From positions 441,556 to 505,555 of the forward strand of contig NZ_JAUFPQ010000023.1 of assembly GCF_030409305.1 (NCBI RefSeq): a stretch of 64,000 nt of DNA, in the 5' to 3' direction. Made by a program: the position numbers and the translations under genes. Below the pieces are notes generated by a model that saw only the letters and a program-made list of their open reading frames with translations, ran no database searches and had not been told where the DNA came from. This document shows positions 45,509 to 55,307 of this stretch, in pieces (positions within the stretch are counted from its first letter, which is position 1; each line of letters opens with the position of its first letter). This stretch comes from Halomonas maura. Lineage in GTDB: Bacteria; Pseudomonadota; Gammaproteobacteria; Pseudomonadales; Halomonadaceae.

Positions 45509-45895
45509 CTAGTCCTGGTCGGTTTCCAGCAGCAGGTTGTCGTCCACTTCGGCGACCTCGAGGGCCGCCTCGTCGTCGAGGTCGATGGCCAGGTAGCTGT
45601 GCTCGAAACGCAGGAAACGCTGGAACAGCGCCCAGTCGAGGGCCTCGGGCCACTGGCGCTCGTCCTCCTCCCAGGCCCGCAGCTCGGTCTCGAGGATCTC
45701 GAGGTAGCGCTCGCGGACGAAGCCCTCCAGGGCCTCGGGGGTATCCATCTCCGGGATCAGGTAGATGGTGCTTTCCCGCTCGACATCGGCGAGGGACAGG
45801 TCCTCGTCCCCCACGGTGGGTTCCAGGGCATTGATCCAGTCGACGAAGTGCTGGGTCGGCCTGACGCTCAGGGCGGAGCGGTTGAGCAGTTTCAT
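45509..45895 (-). CDS. Conserved acidic protein of unknown function
   Basis: 128 residues from the ATG at 45895, with GAGGAG six bases upstream. Strongly acidic, no signal peptide or membrane helix. It begins KLLNRSALSVRPTQHFVDW and ends in a very acidic tail (LDDEAALEVAEVDDNLLLE). The pattern recalls a small uncharacterised protein family common in Pseudomonas and Halomonas, but I can assign no function. Between lysS and the MFS gene, both in the same orientation but with long spacers. Confidence 0.8.
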   Translation of the reverse strand: MKLLNRSALSVRPTQHFVDWINALEPTVGDEDLSLADVERESTIYLIPEMDTPEALEGFVRERYLEILETELRAWEEDERQWPEALDWALFQRFLRFEHSYLAIDLDDEAALEVAEVDDNLLLETDQD

Positions 45896-46049
45896 CACGG
45901 TCTCCTCGACGTCGAAACGCTGCCATTATGGGCGCTCGGGGCGCCCCTTACCAACACTAACCGACCCGTCCACCGCATTCGGCCGCCGATGACCTCACCG
46001 GGACGCGCGGAAGGCAGCGAGCCAGGGCCAGCCCAGGCGCGCCGCGCCT

Positions 46050-47585
46050 TCAATCTCCCGACGGGCGCATGGCGGGAAACAGCAGCACGTCCCGGATGGA
46101 GGCGCTGTCGGTCAGCAGCATCACCAGCCGGTCGATGCCGATGCCCTCGCCGGCGGTGGGCGGCAGGCCATACTCCAGGGCGCGGATATAGTCGGCGTCG
46201 TAGTACATGGCCTCGTCGTCGCCGGCCTCCTTCTCGGCCACCTGGGCGGCGAAGCGCTCGGCCTGGTCCTCGGCATCATTGAGCTCCGAGAAGCCGTTGG
46301 CGATCTCGCGGCCGCCGACGAAGAACTCGAAGCGCTCGGTGACGAAGGGATCGCTGTCCTTGCGCCGGGCCAGCGGGCTGACCTCGGTGGGATAGTCGGT
46401 GATGAAGGTCGGCTGCTGGAGGCGATGCTCGACGGTCTTCTCGAAGATCTCGATCTGCACCTTGCCCAGCCCCCAGCCGTCCTTCACGTCGATGTCCAGG
46501 CGCTCGGCGACCTGCCGGGCGGCGGCCTCGTCGGCCAGGGCCTCGGCGTGGATGTCCGGGTTGTACTCGAGGATGGCGTCGAAGACGCTCAGACGGCGCA
46601 GCGGCCGGCCGAAGTCGTACTCGTAGGTCTCGAGCACCTCGCCCCGGGCGTCGCGCACCGTGTTGACCACGGTGGTGGTGCCCAGCACCTGGCGGGTCAC
46701 CTCGCGCAGCATGGCCTCGGTGAGGTCCATCAGGTCCTGGTAGTCGGCGTAGGCCTGATAGAACTCGATCATGGTGAACTCGGGGTTGTGCCGCGTGGAC
46801 AGCCCCTCGTTGCGGAAATTGCGGTTGATCTCGAAGACCCGCTCGAAGCCACCCACCACCAGGCGCTTGAGGTAGAGCTCCGGCGCGATGCGCAGGTACA
46901 TGTCGATGTCCAGCGCATTGTGATGGGTGATGAAGGGCCGGGCCGTGGCGCCGCCGGGGATCGGCTGGAGCATCGGCGTCTCGACCTCCATGAAGCCCTG
47001 CTCCTCGAAGAAGCGACGCATGGCGCTGATCACCCCGGCGCGGGTCTCGAAGACCCGCCGCGAATCGGGGTTCATGATCAGGTCCACGTAGCGCTGGCGA
47101 TAGCGCGCCTCCATGTCGGTCAGGCCATGGAACTTGTCGGGTAGCGGCCGCAGGCTCTTGGTCAGCAGCCGCGCCTCCTCCATCATCACGTAGAGATCGC
47201 CCTTGCCCGACTTGTGCACCGGACCGCGGGCGGCGACGATGTCGCCGATGTCCCAGCCCTTGATGCCCTCGAGCACCTCCGCCGGCAGGCCCTTCTTGTC
47301 GACATACAGCTGGATCTGGCCGCTGGCGTCCTGGATGACGATGAAGGGGCCGCGCTTGCGCAGGATCCGCCCGGCCACGGCCGCCGGCCGCGCCAGCGCC
47401 TCGAGCTCGGCCTTGTCCTGGTCGCCCAGCTCATCGATCAGCTCGGCGGCATGGCTGTCGCGCCGGAAGTCGTTGGGGAAGGCGCTGCCGCCCTGCTCGG
47501 CGGCCCGCTCGCGGCGCTCGGCCAGCTTGGCGCGGCGCTCGGCGATCAGGCGGTTCTCGTCCTGGGAAGTGTCCTGGTTAGCCAT
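46050..47585 (-). CDS. lysS: Lysyl-tRNA synthetase (class II)
   Basis: 511 residues from the ATG at 47585 (AGGTAG upstream). An OB-fold anticodon-binding domain (about 55-180) precedes the class II core: motif 1 in [17 protein letters not shown], motif 2 in [18 protein letters not shown] and motif 3 [14 protein letters not shown] near the end. A TTG or ATG further upstream would add seven residues without support. It follows prfB, the same pair as in E. coli. Confidence 0.96.
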   Translation of the reverse strand: MANQDTSQDENRLIAERRAKLAERRERAAEQGGSAFPNDFRRDSHAAELIDELGDQDKAELEALARPAAVAGRILRKRGPFIVIQDASGQIQLYVDKKGLPAEVLEGIKGWDIGDIVAARGPVHKSGKGDLYVMMEEARLLTKSLRPLPDKFHGLTDMEARYRQRYVDLIMNPDSRRVFETRAGVISAMRRFFEEQGFMEVETPMLQPIPGGATARPFITHHNALDIDMYLRIAPELYLKRLVVGGFERVFEINRNFRNEGLSTRHNPEFTMIEFYQAYADYQDLMDLTEAMLREVTRQVLGTTTVVNTVRDARGEVLETYEYDFGRPLRRLSVFDAILEYNPDIHAEALADEAAARQVAERLDIDVKDGWGLGKVQIEIFEKTVEHRLQQPTFITDYPTEVSPLARRKDSDPFVTERFEFFVGGREIANGFSELNDAEDQAERFAAQVAEKEAGDDEAMYYDADYIRALEYGLPPTAGEGIGIDRLVMLLTDSASIRDVLLFPAMRPSGD

Positions 47586-47680
47586 GTCGCTACCTGTTGA
47601 AATCATGGGGTCGAATACAGAGACATCTCACCTAGAGCCGCGCGAGCGACGCCGAGGCAAGGCGCCCCTCAGCAAGCGCG

Positions 47681-47706
47681 CGGAGTCGACGATTCGTCAA
47701 CGAGCG
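47681..47706 (+). repeat. Dispersed intergenic element, copy C
   Basis: CGGAGTCGACGATTCGTCAA then CGAG, in the 163-base prfB-lysS spacer. It shares GGAGTCGAC and TCAA(T/C)GAG with the element at 45362. Confidence 0.3.
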
Positions 47707-47748
47707 GCTCGAGCGGAGGGGCAACGCCGTATCGGCGAGCGCAGCAGG

Positions 47749-48847
47749 CTATAGGCCTTGCTTGAGGCTGGCCTCGATGAACGCGTCCAGATCGCCGTCG
47801 AGCACCTTGTCGCAGTTGCTGGACTGCACGCCGGTGCGCAGATCCTTGATGCGCTGGTCATCCAGCACGTAGGAGCGGATCTGGCTGCCCCAGCCGATAT
47901 CGGCCTTGGAGTCCTCGGCGGCCTGCTTGGCGGCGTTGCGCTTCTCCATCTCGTGTTCCCACAGCTTCGCCTTGAGCTGTTTCATGGCGAAGTCGCGGTT
48001 GGCGTGCTGGCTGCGCTGGCTCTGGCAGGCCACCACGATGCCGGTCGGCTCGTGGGTGATGCGCACCGCCGAGTCGGTGGTGTTGACGTGCTGACCGCCG
48101 GCGCCGCTGGAGCGATAGGTATCGGTGCGCAGGTCCGCCGGATTGATCTCGATCTCGAAGCTGTCGTCCACCTCCGGCGACAGGAACACCGAGGCGAAGG
48201 AGGTGTGGCGACGGCCGCCGGAGTCGAACGGGCTCTTGCGCACCAGGCGATGCACGCCGGTCTCGGTGCGCAGCCAGCCGAAGGCGTACTCACCCTGGAC
48301 GTGCACGGAGGCCGACTTGATGCCCGCCACCTCGCCGGCGGACAGCTCGGTGATCTCGGCCTTGAAGCCATGATGCTCGGCCCAGCGCAGGTACATGCGC
48401 AGCAGCATGTTGGCCCAATCCTGGGCCTCGGTGCCGCCGGAGCCCGCCTGGATGTCGAGATAGGCGTTGTTCTCGTCCATCTCGCCGGAGAACATGCGCC
48501 GGAACTCGAGCTTCTCGAGGCTGGCCTGGAGGCCCTCCAGCTCGCGCTGGACCTCCTCGACGGTGCCCTCGTCCTCCTCCATCTCGGCCAGCTCGAGCAG
48601 GTCGGCGCTGTCCGTCAGCCCCTGGTCCAGTTCGTCGATGGTCGCCACCACCATTTCCAGGGCCGCCCGCTCCTTGCCCAGCTTCTGGGCATGGTCCGGG
48701 TCGTTCCAGACGTTGGGATCCTCGAGCTCGCGAGTGACTTCCTCTAGCCGATCCTTCTTCTCGGCATAGTCAAAGATACCCCCTCAGGACATCTGTCCGC
48801 TCAGACAGGTCCTTGATGAGGTGGTTGATCGGATTGGTTTCCAGCAT
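47749..48847 (-). CDS. prfB: Peptide chain release factor 2, with programmed +1 frameshift
   Basis: Release factor for UAA/UGA. The gene is in two frames. The first 25 codons (48847 to 48773, [20 protein letters not shown]) end at an in-frame TGA (48772-48770), then translation continues in the +1 frame from 48771 (GAC) to 47749. The joined product is 365 residues, exactly the E. coli length. The catalytic GGQ is in SGAGGQHVN and the SPF-type stop-recognition motif in [15 protein letters not shown]. An annotation starting at the first downstream start codon (48654) would lose the N-terminal domain. Confidence 0.95.
48769..48784 (-). other. RF2 recoding site (programmed +1 frameshift)
   Basis: On the minus strand AGGGGGTATCTTTGAC: an internal Shine-Dalgarno (AGGGGG), the slippery CTT and the UGA stop followed by C. 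It is identical to the E. coli prfB element in this core. Low RF2 slows termination and favours the shift, giving autoregulation. Confidence 0.95.
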
Positions 48848-49098
48848 GGCATTCGCCTGAATCTGAAAGAGATGAGGCGCGCGCCGGCGCCCGGGCGCCG
48901 ACGGCGGAGAAAAGACGGGCATTGTAGCGAAATGCGGCGTCAGCGGCCATCCTCCCGAATCGCCGGGGCAGACGGCGGGCATCCGACGCCTCCGGCTGAG
49001 GCGAGTCGCCCCATCGATGGCCGCGACGCGACGGGGCGATGTCGGGGAGTCGTCCCCCGGAAGGCTCGCAGGGCACAGCCCGCCGGCCCCACGACGCA

Positions 49099-49124
49099 AC
49101 AAGCCCGGCCAACGCCGGGCTTGT
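49099..49124 (-). terminator. Terminator after fadL
   Basis: An 11-bp perfect stem (ACAAGCCCGGC / GCCGGGCTTGT) with a 4-base loop begins 23 bases after the fadL stop. Confidence 0.7.
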
Positions 49125-49146
49125 CATGGGAGGCCTGGTGCTCGGG

Positions 49147-50496
49147 TCAGAAGCGATAGTCCACCGAGAGGGCGAAGACGTCCGCCTCGACCTCGTAGTC
49201 ACCGGACAGGTTGCCCCGAGTGGCGTTCTCTTCCTTGCTGCCCTGCTGGTCGATCTCGGCGTCATCGCCGAAGACGTGCATATAGCCGGCCGTGACGCCC
49301 AGTTGGGGCGTGGGCATCCAGGTCGCGCCCAGGGTCGCCCAGCGGCGATCGGCATCCGGCACCCGGGGGGTGCGGAACTCGGCGCTGGGGACCGGCGTCC
49401 GGTCGACCCCCAGGCCGGCCCGCAGCATCCACTGCCGGTTCAGGGAGTAGTTGGCGCCCACCGAGAAGGCCCAGGTATCGTCCCAGTTCTCGGTGGTGCG
49501 GCTCTCGCTGCCATCGTCGAGTTCGACGACCAGCTCGTCGAAGCTGCTCCACTCGGTCCACTCGGCGTTGGCCATCAGCGCCAGCCGATCGGTCAGCTGG
49601 TGGTGGACCCCCAGGTTCAGGTTGGCCGGGGTGGTCAGGTCGGCGGAACCGCTGGTGCCTGAGACCAGGCCGGCATCGATGGCGCCTTCGGAGAGGGGAT
49701 CGGTGCCGTCGACGTCCAGGTCGCCCTCGAGCGTGAGGTCGATCTCGGAGCGATAGCTGACACCGAAGCGGGTCCGCTCCGTGGCCTGGAACAGGGCGCC
49801 CAGGGTATAGCCATATCCCCAGTCGTCCCCGGTCAACTCCCCGATGACATCGTTCTGCCCGGGGGTGGCCAGGGGATTGCCCATCATGGCGGCAGCCGAG
49901 CCGAAGTCGATGGCGTTCGACAGGGTGGCATCGGCATATTGCGCCCGCAGGCCGACCGCCAGGTTGAGGCGCTCGGTGGCCCGGTAGTTCAGCGTCGGCT
50001 GGATATCGATCGTCCTCAGCTCGGTCTCGATGGCGTGATAGCGCCCGATCCAGTCGTCGTCGTAGTGGGTGGAGAGGCCGTACGGCGAGTAGATCGCCAG
50101 GCCCAGGTCGAAGCGCTCGTTGAGCTGGGTCTTGGCGGCGAAGCTCGGCACCCAGGCGGTCTCCCCGCCTGCCCGCGAACCACCACGATCGTAATCGATG
50201 AAGCCGTTGGCACTGCTGGCCCGGGCATCGTGCAGCTCGAAGGTGGCATCGATGAAGGCGAGGCCGCCGGCCACCTGGTTGCCATCGATGTTGCCGATGG
50301 CGGCCGGGTTGTAGGCCATGAAGCTCGCGTCCTCGGCCCCGGCGGTGGCGTTGGCCAGGGCATTGGCGAGGGTCTTGGCGCTCTGTTCCCGAACCTGGAA
50401 GCCGGAGGCGGTCGCCTGGCTGGTGATCAGGGCCCCGGAGGCGAGGGCGATGGCAACGGTCAGCTTGTTGTACTTGATGGACATATGGCGAGGCAT
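49147..50496 (-). CDS. fadL: FadL family outer-membrane long-chain fatty acid transporter
   Basis: 449 residues. A signal peptide ends near ATA-SGF (about residue 32). The mature start SGFQVREQSAKTLANALAN with the NPA motif (YNPAAIGNI) is the FadL hatch signature, and the rest is a beta-barrel ending in Phe (LSVDYRF). Two starts are possible: 50496 (AGGAAAGGG directly upstream, chosen) and 50484. It probably imports hydrophobic molecules across the outer membrane. A PsrA-like site upstream suggests fatty-acid control. Unlinked to other fad genes here. Confidence 0.92.
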   Translation of the reverse strand: MPRHMSIKYNKLTVAIALASGALITSQATASGFQVREQSAKTLANALANATAGAEDASFMAYNPAAIGNIDGNQVAGGLAFIDATFELHDARASSANGFIDYDRGGSRAGGETAWVPSFAAKTQLNERFDLGLAIYSPYGLSTHYDDDWIGRYHAIETELRTIDIQPTLNYRATERLNLAVGLRAQYADATLSNAIDFGSAAAMMGNPLATPGQNDVIGELTGDDWGYGYTLGALFQATERTRFGVSYRSEIDLTLEGDLDVDGTDPLSEGAIDAGLVSGTSGSADLTTPANLNLGVHHQLTDRLALMANAEWTEWSSFDELVVELDDGSESRTTENWDDTWAFSVGANYSLNRQWMLRAGLGVDRTPVPSAEFRTPRVPDADRRWATLGATWMPTPQLGVTAGYMHVFGDDAEIDQQGSKEENATRGNLSGDYEVEADVFALSVDYRF

Positions 50497-50585
50497 CCCT
50501 TTCCTGGTGGAGGATTGTTGTCGTTCTTGCCGCTGGACGGTCAGGTGGAGTCAGTGTTTGCGCATCTCGCCGACGGGATCAAGTC

Positions 50586-50599
50586 CAAACGTTCGTTTT
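50586..50599 (-). promoter_or_regulatory. PsrA-like operator upstream of fadL
   Basis: CAAAC-GTTC-GTTTT matches the Pseudomonas PsrA consensus (G/C)AAAC-N(2-4)-GTTT(G/C) in all but the last base. It lies 90 bases upstream of fadL in an AT-rich patch. PsrA is a TetR repressor released by long-chain acyl-CoA, which fits the gene. Confidence 0.5.
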
Positions 50600-50705
50600 A
50601 ATCCTAAAATTGCTAATACTTTAGTGGCACGACAGTTCGGCACCTCGCCTTTTCAAGCAGTTAGCTCTTGATCCATGCCTGCACCCGGCACGCCTAGCTT
50701 GTCGC

Positions 50706-50737
50706 TTGACCTTTGTGTAACCCAAGGGTTTTACACT
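50706..50737 (+). promoter_or_regulatory. MerR-type promoter with 20-bp spacer
   Basis: TTGACC (50706-50711) and TACACT (50732-50737) are separated by 20 bases. The spacer holds a dyad, GTGTAA...TTACAC, around CCCAAGGG. Overlong spacers with a central dyad are the hallmark of MerR-activated metal-response promoters. It drives the merR-copA operon. Confidence 0.75.
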
Positions 50738-50770
50738 GGCCCTCACTGCCAAGCCCCACGAGGCCATGCG

Positions 50771-51229
50771 ATGAAAGTCAGCGAACTCGCCCGCCAGGCC
50801 GGCGTGACCGCCGAGACGGTACGCCACTACACCCGGGAAGGGCTGTTGCGCCCCGAGCGCCACCCCGACAACGGCTACCAGCTCTATGACGAGACCAACC
50901 TGGAACGGCTGCGCTTTATCCAGCGGGCCCGCACCCTGGGATTCGGGGTGGCCGAGATCCGCGAGATCCTCGAGCACGCCGACCAGGGCGACTCGCCCTG
51001 CCCCCTGGTGCGAGACCTGCTGGCCAGCCGGCTGCCGGAGATTCGCGCCCGCATCCGGGAGCTCGAGGCCTTGGCCACCCGCATGGAACAGGCCCTCGAC
51101 GCCTGGGCCGACATGCCCGACGGCACCCCGGATGGCCACAGCCTGTGCCGCTTGATCGAGAGCTTTCCGGAACCCCTCACCCACTTCCGGGACGCTCGCG
51201 GCGGGGAACCGGACAAGGAGGTGTCATGA
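50771..51229 (+). CDS. MerR-family regulator of the copper ATPase operon
   Basis: 152 residues from the ATG at 50771. The winged helix is [20 protein letters not shown] with the usual NGYQLYDE wing, then a long dimerisation helix. Only two cysteines occur: Cys77 (DSPCPL) and Cys126 (SLCRLIE), with His123. ZntR-type sensors use Cys79, a Cys pair near 114 and Cys124; CueR uses two Cys in one loop. Neither set is complete here, so metal specificity is uncertain. Its stop overlaps the copA start as ATGA, and its own promoter is the MerR-type site upstream, so it is autoregulated. Confidence 0.88.
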   Translation: MKVSELARQAGVTAETVRHYTREGLLRPERHPDNGYQLYDETNLERLRFIQRARTLGFGVAEIREILEHADQGDSPCPLVRDLLASRLPEIRARIRELEALATRMEQALDAWADMPDGTPDGHSLCRLIESFPEPLTHFRDARGGEPDKEVS

Positions 51230-53781
51230 ACGTCCCTGTCGAGCATTCTCGTCGCATCCCCGGCATGAGCTGCCAGGGTTGCGTAAGCAGGATGCGCCAG
51301 GCCATCCAGGCCCGCGACGCGACGGCCGAGGTCACCGGCATCCCCTCGGAGAAACGCCTGGAGGTCGTCACCGCCCTCTCGGTTACCGCCCTGGACGAGA
51401 CGCTGGAGGCTGCCGGCTACCCGCCTGACGACGGCGCCTCGCCGGCTGCCGAGCACGACGACGGGCCACCGGGGGGGACCATCGAGACGGCGGCACCTCC
51501 CGATGACACCGGCCGCGCCACCACCCGGCGGCTGTCGATCAGCGGCATGAGCTGCGCCGGCTGCGTCAGGACCGTGCAGCAGGCCCTGGCGCGAACGCCC
51601 GGCGTGGTCTCGGCATCCGTCAATTTCGGCACCCATACCGCCCAGGTGCGCGGCGATGCCGACCCGGACGCGCTGGTTCGGGCGGTGGTGGGCGTGGGCT
51701 ACGGCGCCGAGCCCATCGTCGACATGCGCGAGGCGGAACGGGCCCGGGCGGAGAAGGACCAGGCGACGTATCGCCGGCGCATCCGGGGCAGCCTCCTGTC
51801 GCTGGCGCTGGCCGTGCCGCTGATGGCCAGCATGTTCGTCCATCATCCCCAGCCGCTGGGCGCCGGCCGCCTCTACTGGCTGGCGGTGGGTGTGCTGACG
51901 CTTGGTGTCATGGCCGGGCCGGGCCGCCACTTCTTCGTCAATGCCTGGAAGAACCTCCGCCACCACCAGGCCAACATGGACACCCTGATCGCCATGGGCA
52001 CCGGCACCGCCTGGCTCTACTCCATGGCGGTGGTGGCCGTCGGGCCGGCGCTGCCCGAGGCGGCGCGGGGCATCTACTTCGAGGCCTCGGCGATGGTCAT
52101 CGGCCTGGTGCTGCTGGGCAATGCCCTGGAATTGCGCGCACGCGGCCGCACCAGCGAGGCCCTCAAGCGGCTGCTCGACCTGCAGAGCCGGACCGCCCGG
52201 GTGATCCGCGACGGCGAGGAACGCGAGGTCGACATCGACGCGGTGCGCGAGGGCGACCGACTCCGCGTACGCCCCGGCGAACGCCTGCCGGTGGACGGTG
52301 AGGTGACCGAGGGCCACAGCCATATCGACGAGTCGATGCTCACCGGGGAACCCCTGCCGGTGGCCAAGGGCCAGGGCGACGAGGTCAGCGCCGGCACCGT
52401 CAACGGCAAGGGCGGCCTCGTCTACCGCGCCACCCGGGTCGGGGCGAACACGCGACTCGGCCGGATCACCGAACAGGTGGCCAGCGCCCAGAATTCCCGG
52501 CCGCCCATCGGCCAACTGGCCGACAGGGTGTCGAGCCTCTTCGTGCCCTCGGTGATGATCATCGCGGTGATCACCGCGCTGGTGTGGTTCAACGTCGGCG
52601 CCGAGCCCCGGGTGATCCATATGCTGGTCACCGCCACCACGGTGCTGATCATCGCCTGCCCCTGCGCCCTGGGCCTGGCCACGCCGATCTCCACCATGAT
52701 CGGGGTCGGCAAGGCCGCCGAGCACGGCGTGCTGGTGCGCAGCGGCGAGGCCCTGCAGACCGCCAGCCGGCTCACCACCCTGGTGGTGGACAAGACCGGC
52801 ACCCTCACCGAGGGCAGGCCGCGGGTCACCGAGGCCGAGGTCCTCGACGGGGACGAACGGCAGGCCCTCGCCCTGGTGGCGGCCCTGGAACGGGGCTCCG
52901 AGCACCCGCTGGCCGCGGCGCTGATGGCGCATGCCGAGGCACAGGGCATCGCCCCCGCCGAGATCACGGGCTTCGATACCGTCACCGGCGGCGGCGTCAC
53001 GGCGACGACCGCCGACGGCCGGCCGCTGCTGCTGGGCAATGCCCGACTGCTGGAGGACGCCGGCATTGCCCTTACGGCGGGCCGCGAGATCGCCGGCGAA
53101 CTGGAAGACCAGGCCCGCACCGTGGTCTACCTGGCCGTCGACGGGACCCTGACCGCCCTGTTCGGCATCAGTGACCCGCTGCGTCATGACACCGTCGCGG
53201 CGATCCGGCGGCTGCAGGCCGATGGCCTGCGGGTGGTGATGCTCACCGGCGACAACGCCCATACCGCCGCCGCCATCGCCGCCGAGGTGGGCATCGACGA
53301 CTTCCACGCCGACCTGTTGCCCGAGGACAAGCACGCCGAGATCGAGCGGCGCCAGGCCGTCGGCGAGGTGGTGGGCATGGTCGGCGACGGCATCAACGAT
53401 GCGCCGGCCCTGGCCCGGGCCGACGTCGGCTTCGCCATCGGCCAGGGCACGGACGTGGCCATCGAGAGTGCCGGCATCACCCTGATGCGCGGCTCGCTGC
53501 ATGGGGTCGCCGCCGCCATCGAGATCAGCCGCGCGACGCTCACCAACATCAAGCAGAACCTGGTGGGCGCCTTCGGCTACAACGCCCTGGGCATCCCCAT
53601 CGCCGCCGGGGCGCTCTATCCCCTGACCGGCACCCTGCTCTCGCCGATGATCGCCGGCGCCGCCATGTCGCTGTCATCGATCACCGTGGTCAGCAATGCC
53701 AATCGCCTGCGCCTGTTCGCTCCAAGCCGCGCGAGCGATTCCCCTGCCCCGGCCACTACCCCACAGGAGTCGCCCGCATGA
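51226..53781 (+). CDS. copA: Cu(I)-exporting P1B-type ATPase
   Basis: 851 residues from the ATG at 51226. Two N-terminal HMA domains (CxxC at 16-19 in GMSCQGC and 110-113 in GMSCAGC), about eight membrane helices, the CPC transport motif at residues 478-480, phosphorylated Asp522 in DKTGTLTE, the SEHPL nucleotide motif and [11 protein letters not shown]. The helix 7 YN...P (GYNALGIP) and helix 8 MSLSS motifs define the Cu(I) subgroup. The first HMA is degenerate compared with the second. Coupled to merR upstream and to a 24-codon gene downstream by ATGA overlaps. Confidence 0.94.
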   Translation: MNVPVEHSRRIPGMSCQGCVSRMRQAIQARDATAEVTGIPSEKRLEVVTALSVTALDETLEAAGYPPDDGASPAAEHDDGPPGGTIETAAPPDDTGRATTRRLSISGMSCAGCVRTVQQALARTPGVVSASVNFGTHTAQVRGDADPDALVRAVVGVGYGAEPIVDMREAERARAEKDQATYRRRIRGSLLSLALAVPLMASMFVHHPQPLGAGRLYWLAVGVLTLGVMAGPGRHFFVNAWKNLRHHQANMDTLIAMGTGTAWLYSMAVVAVGPALPEAARGIYFEASAMVIGLVLLGNALELRARGRTSEALKRLLDLQSRTARVIRDGEEREVDIDAVREGDRLRVRPGERLPVDGEVTEGHSHIDESMLTGEPLPVAKGQGDEVSAGTVNGKGGLVYRATRVGANTRLGRITEQVASAQNSRPPIGQLADRVSSLFVPSVMIIAVITALVWFNVGAEPRVIHMLVTATTVLIIACPCALGLATPISTMIGVGKAAEHGVLVRSGEALQTASRLTTLVVDKTGTLTEGRPRVTEAEVLDGDERQALALVAALERGSEHPLAAALMAHAEAQGIAPAEITGFDTVTGGGVTATTADGRPLLLGNARLLEDAGIALTAGREIAGELEDQARTVVYLAVDGTLTALFGISDPLRHDTVAAIRRLQADGLRVVMLTGDNAHTAAAIAAEVGIDDFHADLLPEDKHAEIERRQAVGEVVGMVGDGINDAPALARADVGFAIGQGTDVAIESAGITLMRGSLHGVAAAIEISRATLTNIKQNLVGAFGYNALGIPIAAGALYPLTGTLLSPMIAGAAMSLSSITVVSNANRLRLFAPSRASDSPAPATTPQESPA

Positions 53782-53852
53782 GCTGGATCGTCAATCTCGC
53801 CGGCCTCGCGCTGATCGCCCTGATCGTCTGGTGGTTCTGGGTGGCCGGCTAG
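53778..53852 (+). CDS. 24-residue single-helix membrane peptide after copA
   Basis: Starts at an ATG overlapping the copA stop (ATGA) and encodes one hydrophobic helix rich in Trp ([19 protein letters not shown]), ending in TAG. It resembles the membrane anchor at the N-terminus of small periplasmic cupredoxin-like proteins that often sit beside copA, so it may be the remnant of one or a genuine micropeptide. The cupredoxin body is absent: the next gene, on the other strand, ends 9 bases later. The overlap makes translation likely. Confidence 0.55.
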   Translation: MSWIVNLAGLALIALIVWWFWVAG

Positions 53853-53860
53853 GCGGGCCC

Positions 53861-54520
53861 TCAGACCGGTGACTTGACCGTTCTCAGGTAGGGCTTCAGG
53901 GTCGTGAAGCCCTGCGGATACTTCTGCCGCGCCTCCTCGTCGCTGACCGAGGGCGGAATGATGAGATCCTCGCCCGGGCGCCAGTTCACGGGTGTCGCCA
54001 GGGTATGGGCGGCCGTCAGCTGGATGGAATCCAGCAGCCTCAGCACCTCGTCGAAGTTGCGCCCCGAGGTCATGGGATAGGTCAGCATCGCCTTGACCTT
54101 CTTGTCCGGCCCGATGATGAACACCGAACGCACCGTGGCATTGTCCGCCGGGGTACGCCCTTCTGCGTTCCCTTCGAGGTCCTCCGGCAACATGTCGTAG
54201 AGCTTGGCGACCTCGAGCCTGTCGTCGCCGATCATCGGATAGTTGGGCGCTGCGCCCTGAGTTTCCTCGATATCCTTGGACCAGGCCTGGTGGTTGTCGA
54301 CCGGGTCCACCGACAGGCCGATGATATTGGTATCCCGCTTGTCGAATTCGGGCTTCAGCTTCGCCATGTAGCCGAGCTCCGTCGTGCATACCGGCGTGAA
54401 GTCCTTGGGATGCGAGAACAGGATGCACCAGCCATCGCCGATCCACTCGTGGAAGTGCAGGGTCCCCTGAGTGGTTTCCGCGGTAAAGTCCGGTGCGGTA
54501 CTGCCGATTCGTAGGCTCAT
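53861..54520 (-). CDS. 1-Cys peroxiredoxin (Prx6 family)
   Basis: 219 residues from the ATG at 54520 (GAGGG upstream). The peroxidatic Cys45 is in FTPVCTTELG, and the Prx6-specific long C-terminal domain (about residues 165-219, TPVNWRPGEDLIIPPSVSDEEA) is present. No resolving Cys is seen, as expected for the subgroup. It faces the copper operon tail to tail; a role in handling copper-driven peroxide stress is inference from position. Confidence 0.92.
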   Translation of the reverse strand: MSLRIGSTAPDFTAETTQGTLHFHEWIGDGWCILFSHPKDFTPVCTTELGYMAKLKPEFDKRDTNIIGLSVDPVDNHQAWSKDIEETQGAAPNYPMIGDDRLEVAKLYDMLPEDLEGNAEGRTPADNATVRSVFIIGPDKKVKAMLTYPMTSGRNFDEVLRLLDSIQLTAAHTLATPVNWRPGEDLIIPPSVSDEEARQKYPQGFTTLKPYLRTVKSPV

Positions 54521-54734
54521 GGTCTTGTCCCTCGGGAGATAGGAGCGGTTCGTGGTGGAGGCGGCATCGCCACCAGCAGACGGCCTGCCCCGTGGCATTC
54601 CCCGGGGCCGGCGCCATGTTCAGCGTATGCCACTTTCACTCATCCGCAAGGCGCAACGGCTGCTAGATTGAATATAGGCAAACCTCTGCCGGTGAACGGC
54701 AGAACGGCATCTGCAGCAGCTAGGGAGGCAATGC

Positions 54735-55154
54735 ATGCCAAGCCTGAACGGCGTACTGGAAACCGCGCTCTACGTGAAGGACATGCCCCGGGCTCGCGTC
54801 TTCTTCGAGGGCGTGATGGGACTCACCCCCTTCACCGCGGACCACCGCTTCACCGCCTACGACGCCGGTGGCGGCTCGGTCCTGCTGGTATTCCTGCATG
54901 GCGAGACCCTGGAGACCGTGGTCCTGCCGGACGAGATGGGCACCATTCCCCCCCACGACGGCCAGGGCCGCGTGCACATGGCCTTCGCCATCACCGCCCA
55001 ACAGCTGCCGGCCTGGGAGGCCCAGCTGGCCGACCACGGCGTCGAGATCGAGGGCCGCACCCATTGGCCACGGGGCGGGGAAAGCCTCTACTTCCGGGAC
55101 CCCGATGGCCACCTCCTGGAACTGGCCACGCCCGGCGTCTGGCCCAACTACTGA
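54735..55154 (+). CDS. VOC-superfamily (glyoxalase/bleomycin-resistance fold) protein
   Basis: 139 residues, one VOC module with two beta-alpha-beta-beta-beta units: LETALYVKDMPRARVFFEGV at the start and SLYFRDPDGHLLELATPG at the end, whose DPDGHLLE motif contains the last metal-binding Glu. Could be a metal-dependent isomerase, dioxygenase or thiol transferase; the substrate is not readable. ATG at 54735. Monocistronic, between the Prx6 gene and the T6SS island. Confidence 0.85.
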   Translation: MPSLNGVLETALYVKDMPRARVFFEGVMGLTPFTADHRFTAYDAGGGSVLLVFLHGETLETVVLPDEMGTIPPHDGQGRVHMAFAITAQQLPAWEAQLADHGVEIEGRTHWPRGGESLYFRDPDGHLLELATPGVWPNY

Positions 55155-55186
55155 GACATGCCTCGCACCCGGCCCCTGCCCGGGCG

Positions 55187-55240
55187 GGCAAGAGCTTGCC
55201 AGCGGGGCAAGTTCTTGCCCGCCTGGGGCAAGACGTTGCC
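55187..55240 (+). promoter_or_regulatory. Three phased palindromes upstream of hcp (putative enhancer-binding sites)
   Basis: GGCAAG-AG-CTTGCC (55187-55200), GGGCAAG-TT-CTTGCCC (55205-55220) and GGCAA-GACG-TTGCC (55227-55240). Centres are 19 and 21 bases apart, about two helical turns. They lie roughly 70 to 120 bases upstream of the sigma-54 -24 box, the usual place for sites of a VasH-type activator. RNA hairpins are unlikely because the spacers are only two to four bases. Confidence 0.6.
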
Positions 55241-55307
55241 TAACCAAACCTCGCCGCCTGCCGCAAAGAACCCATAAGCAACTGAAATAAAAACGTTAAC
55301 CAGTGAC

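Noticed and set aside
55187..55240. GGCAAG palindromes as a small CRISPR-like array or VOC terminator
   Set aside because: Units are too short, spacers of 5 to 6 bases are not unique spacers, and two-base loops do not make stable RNA hairpins.
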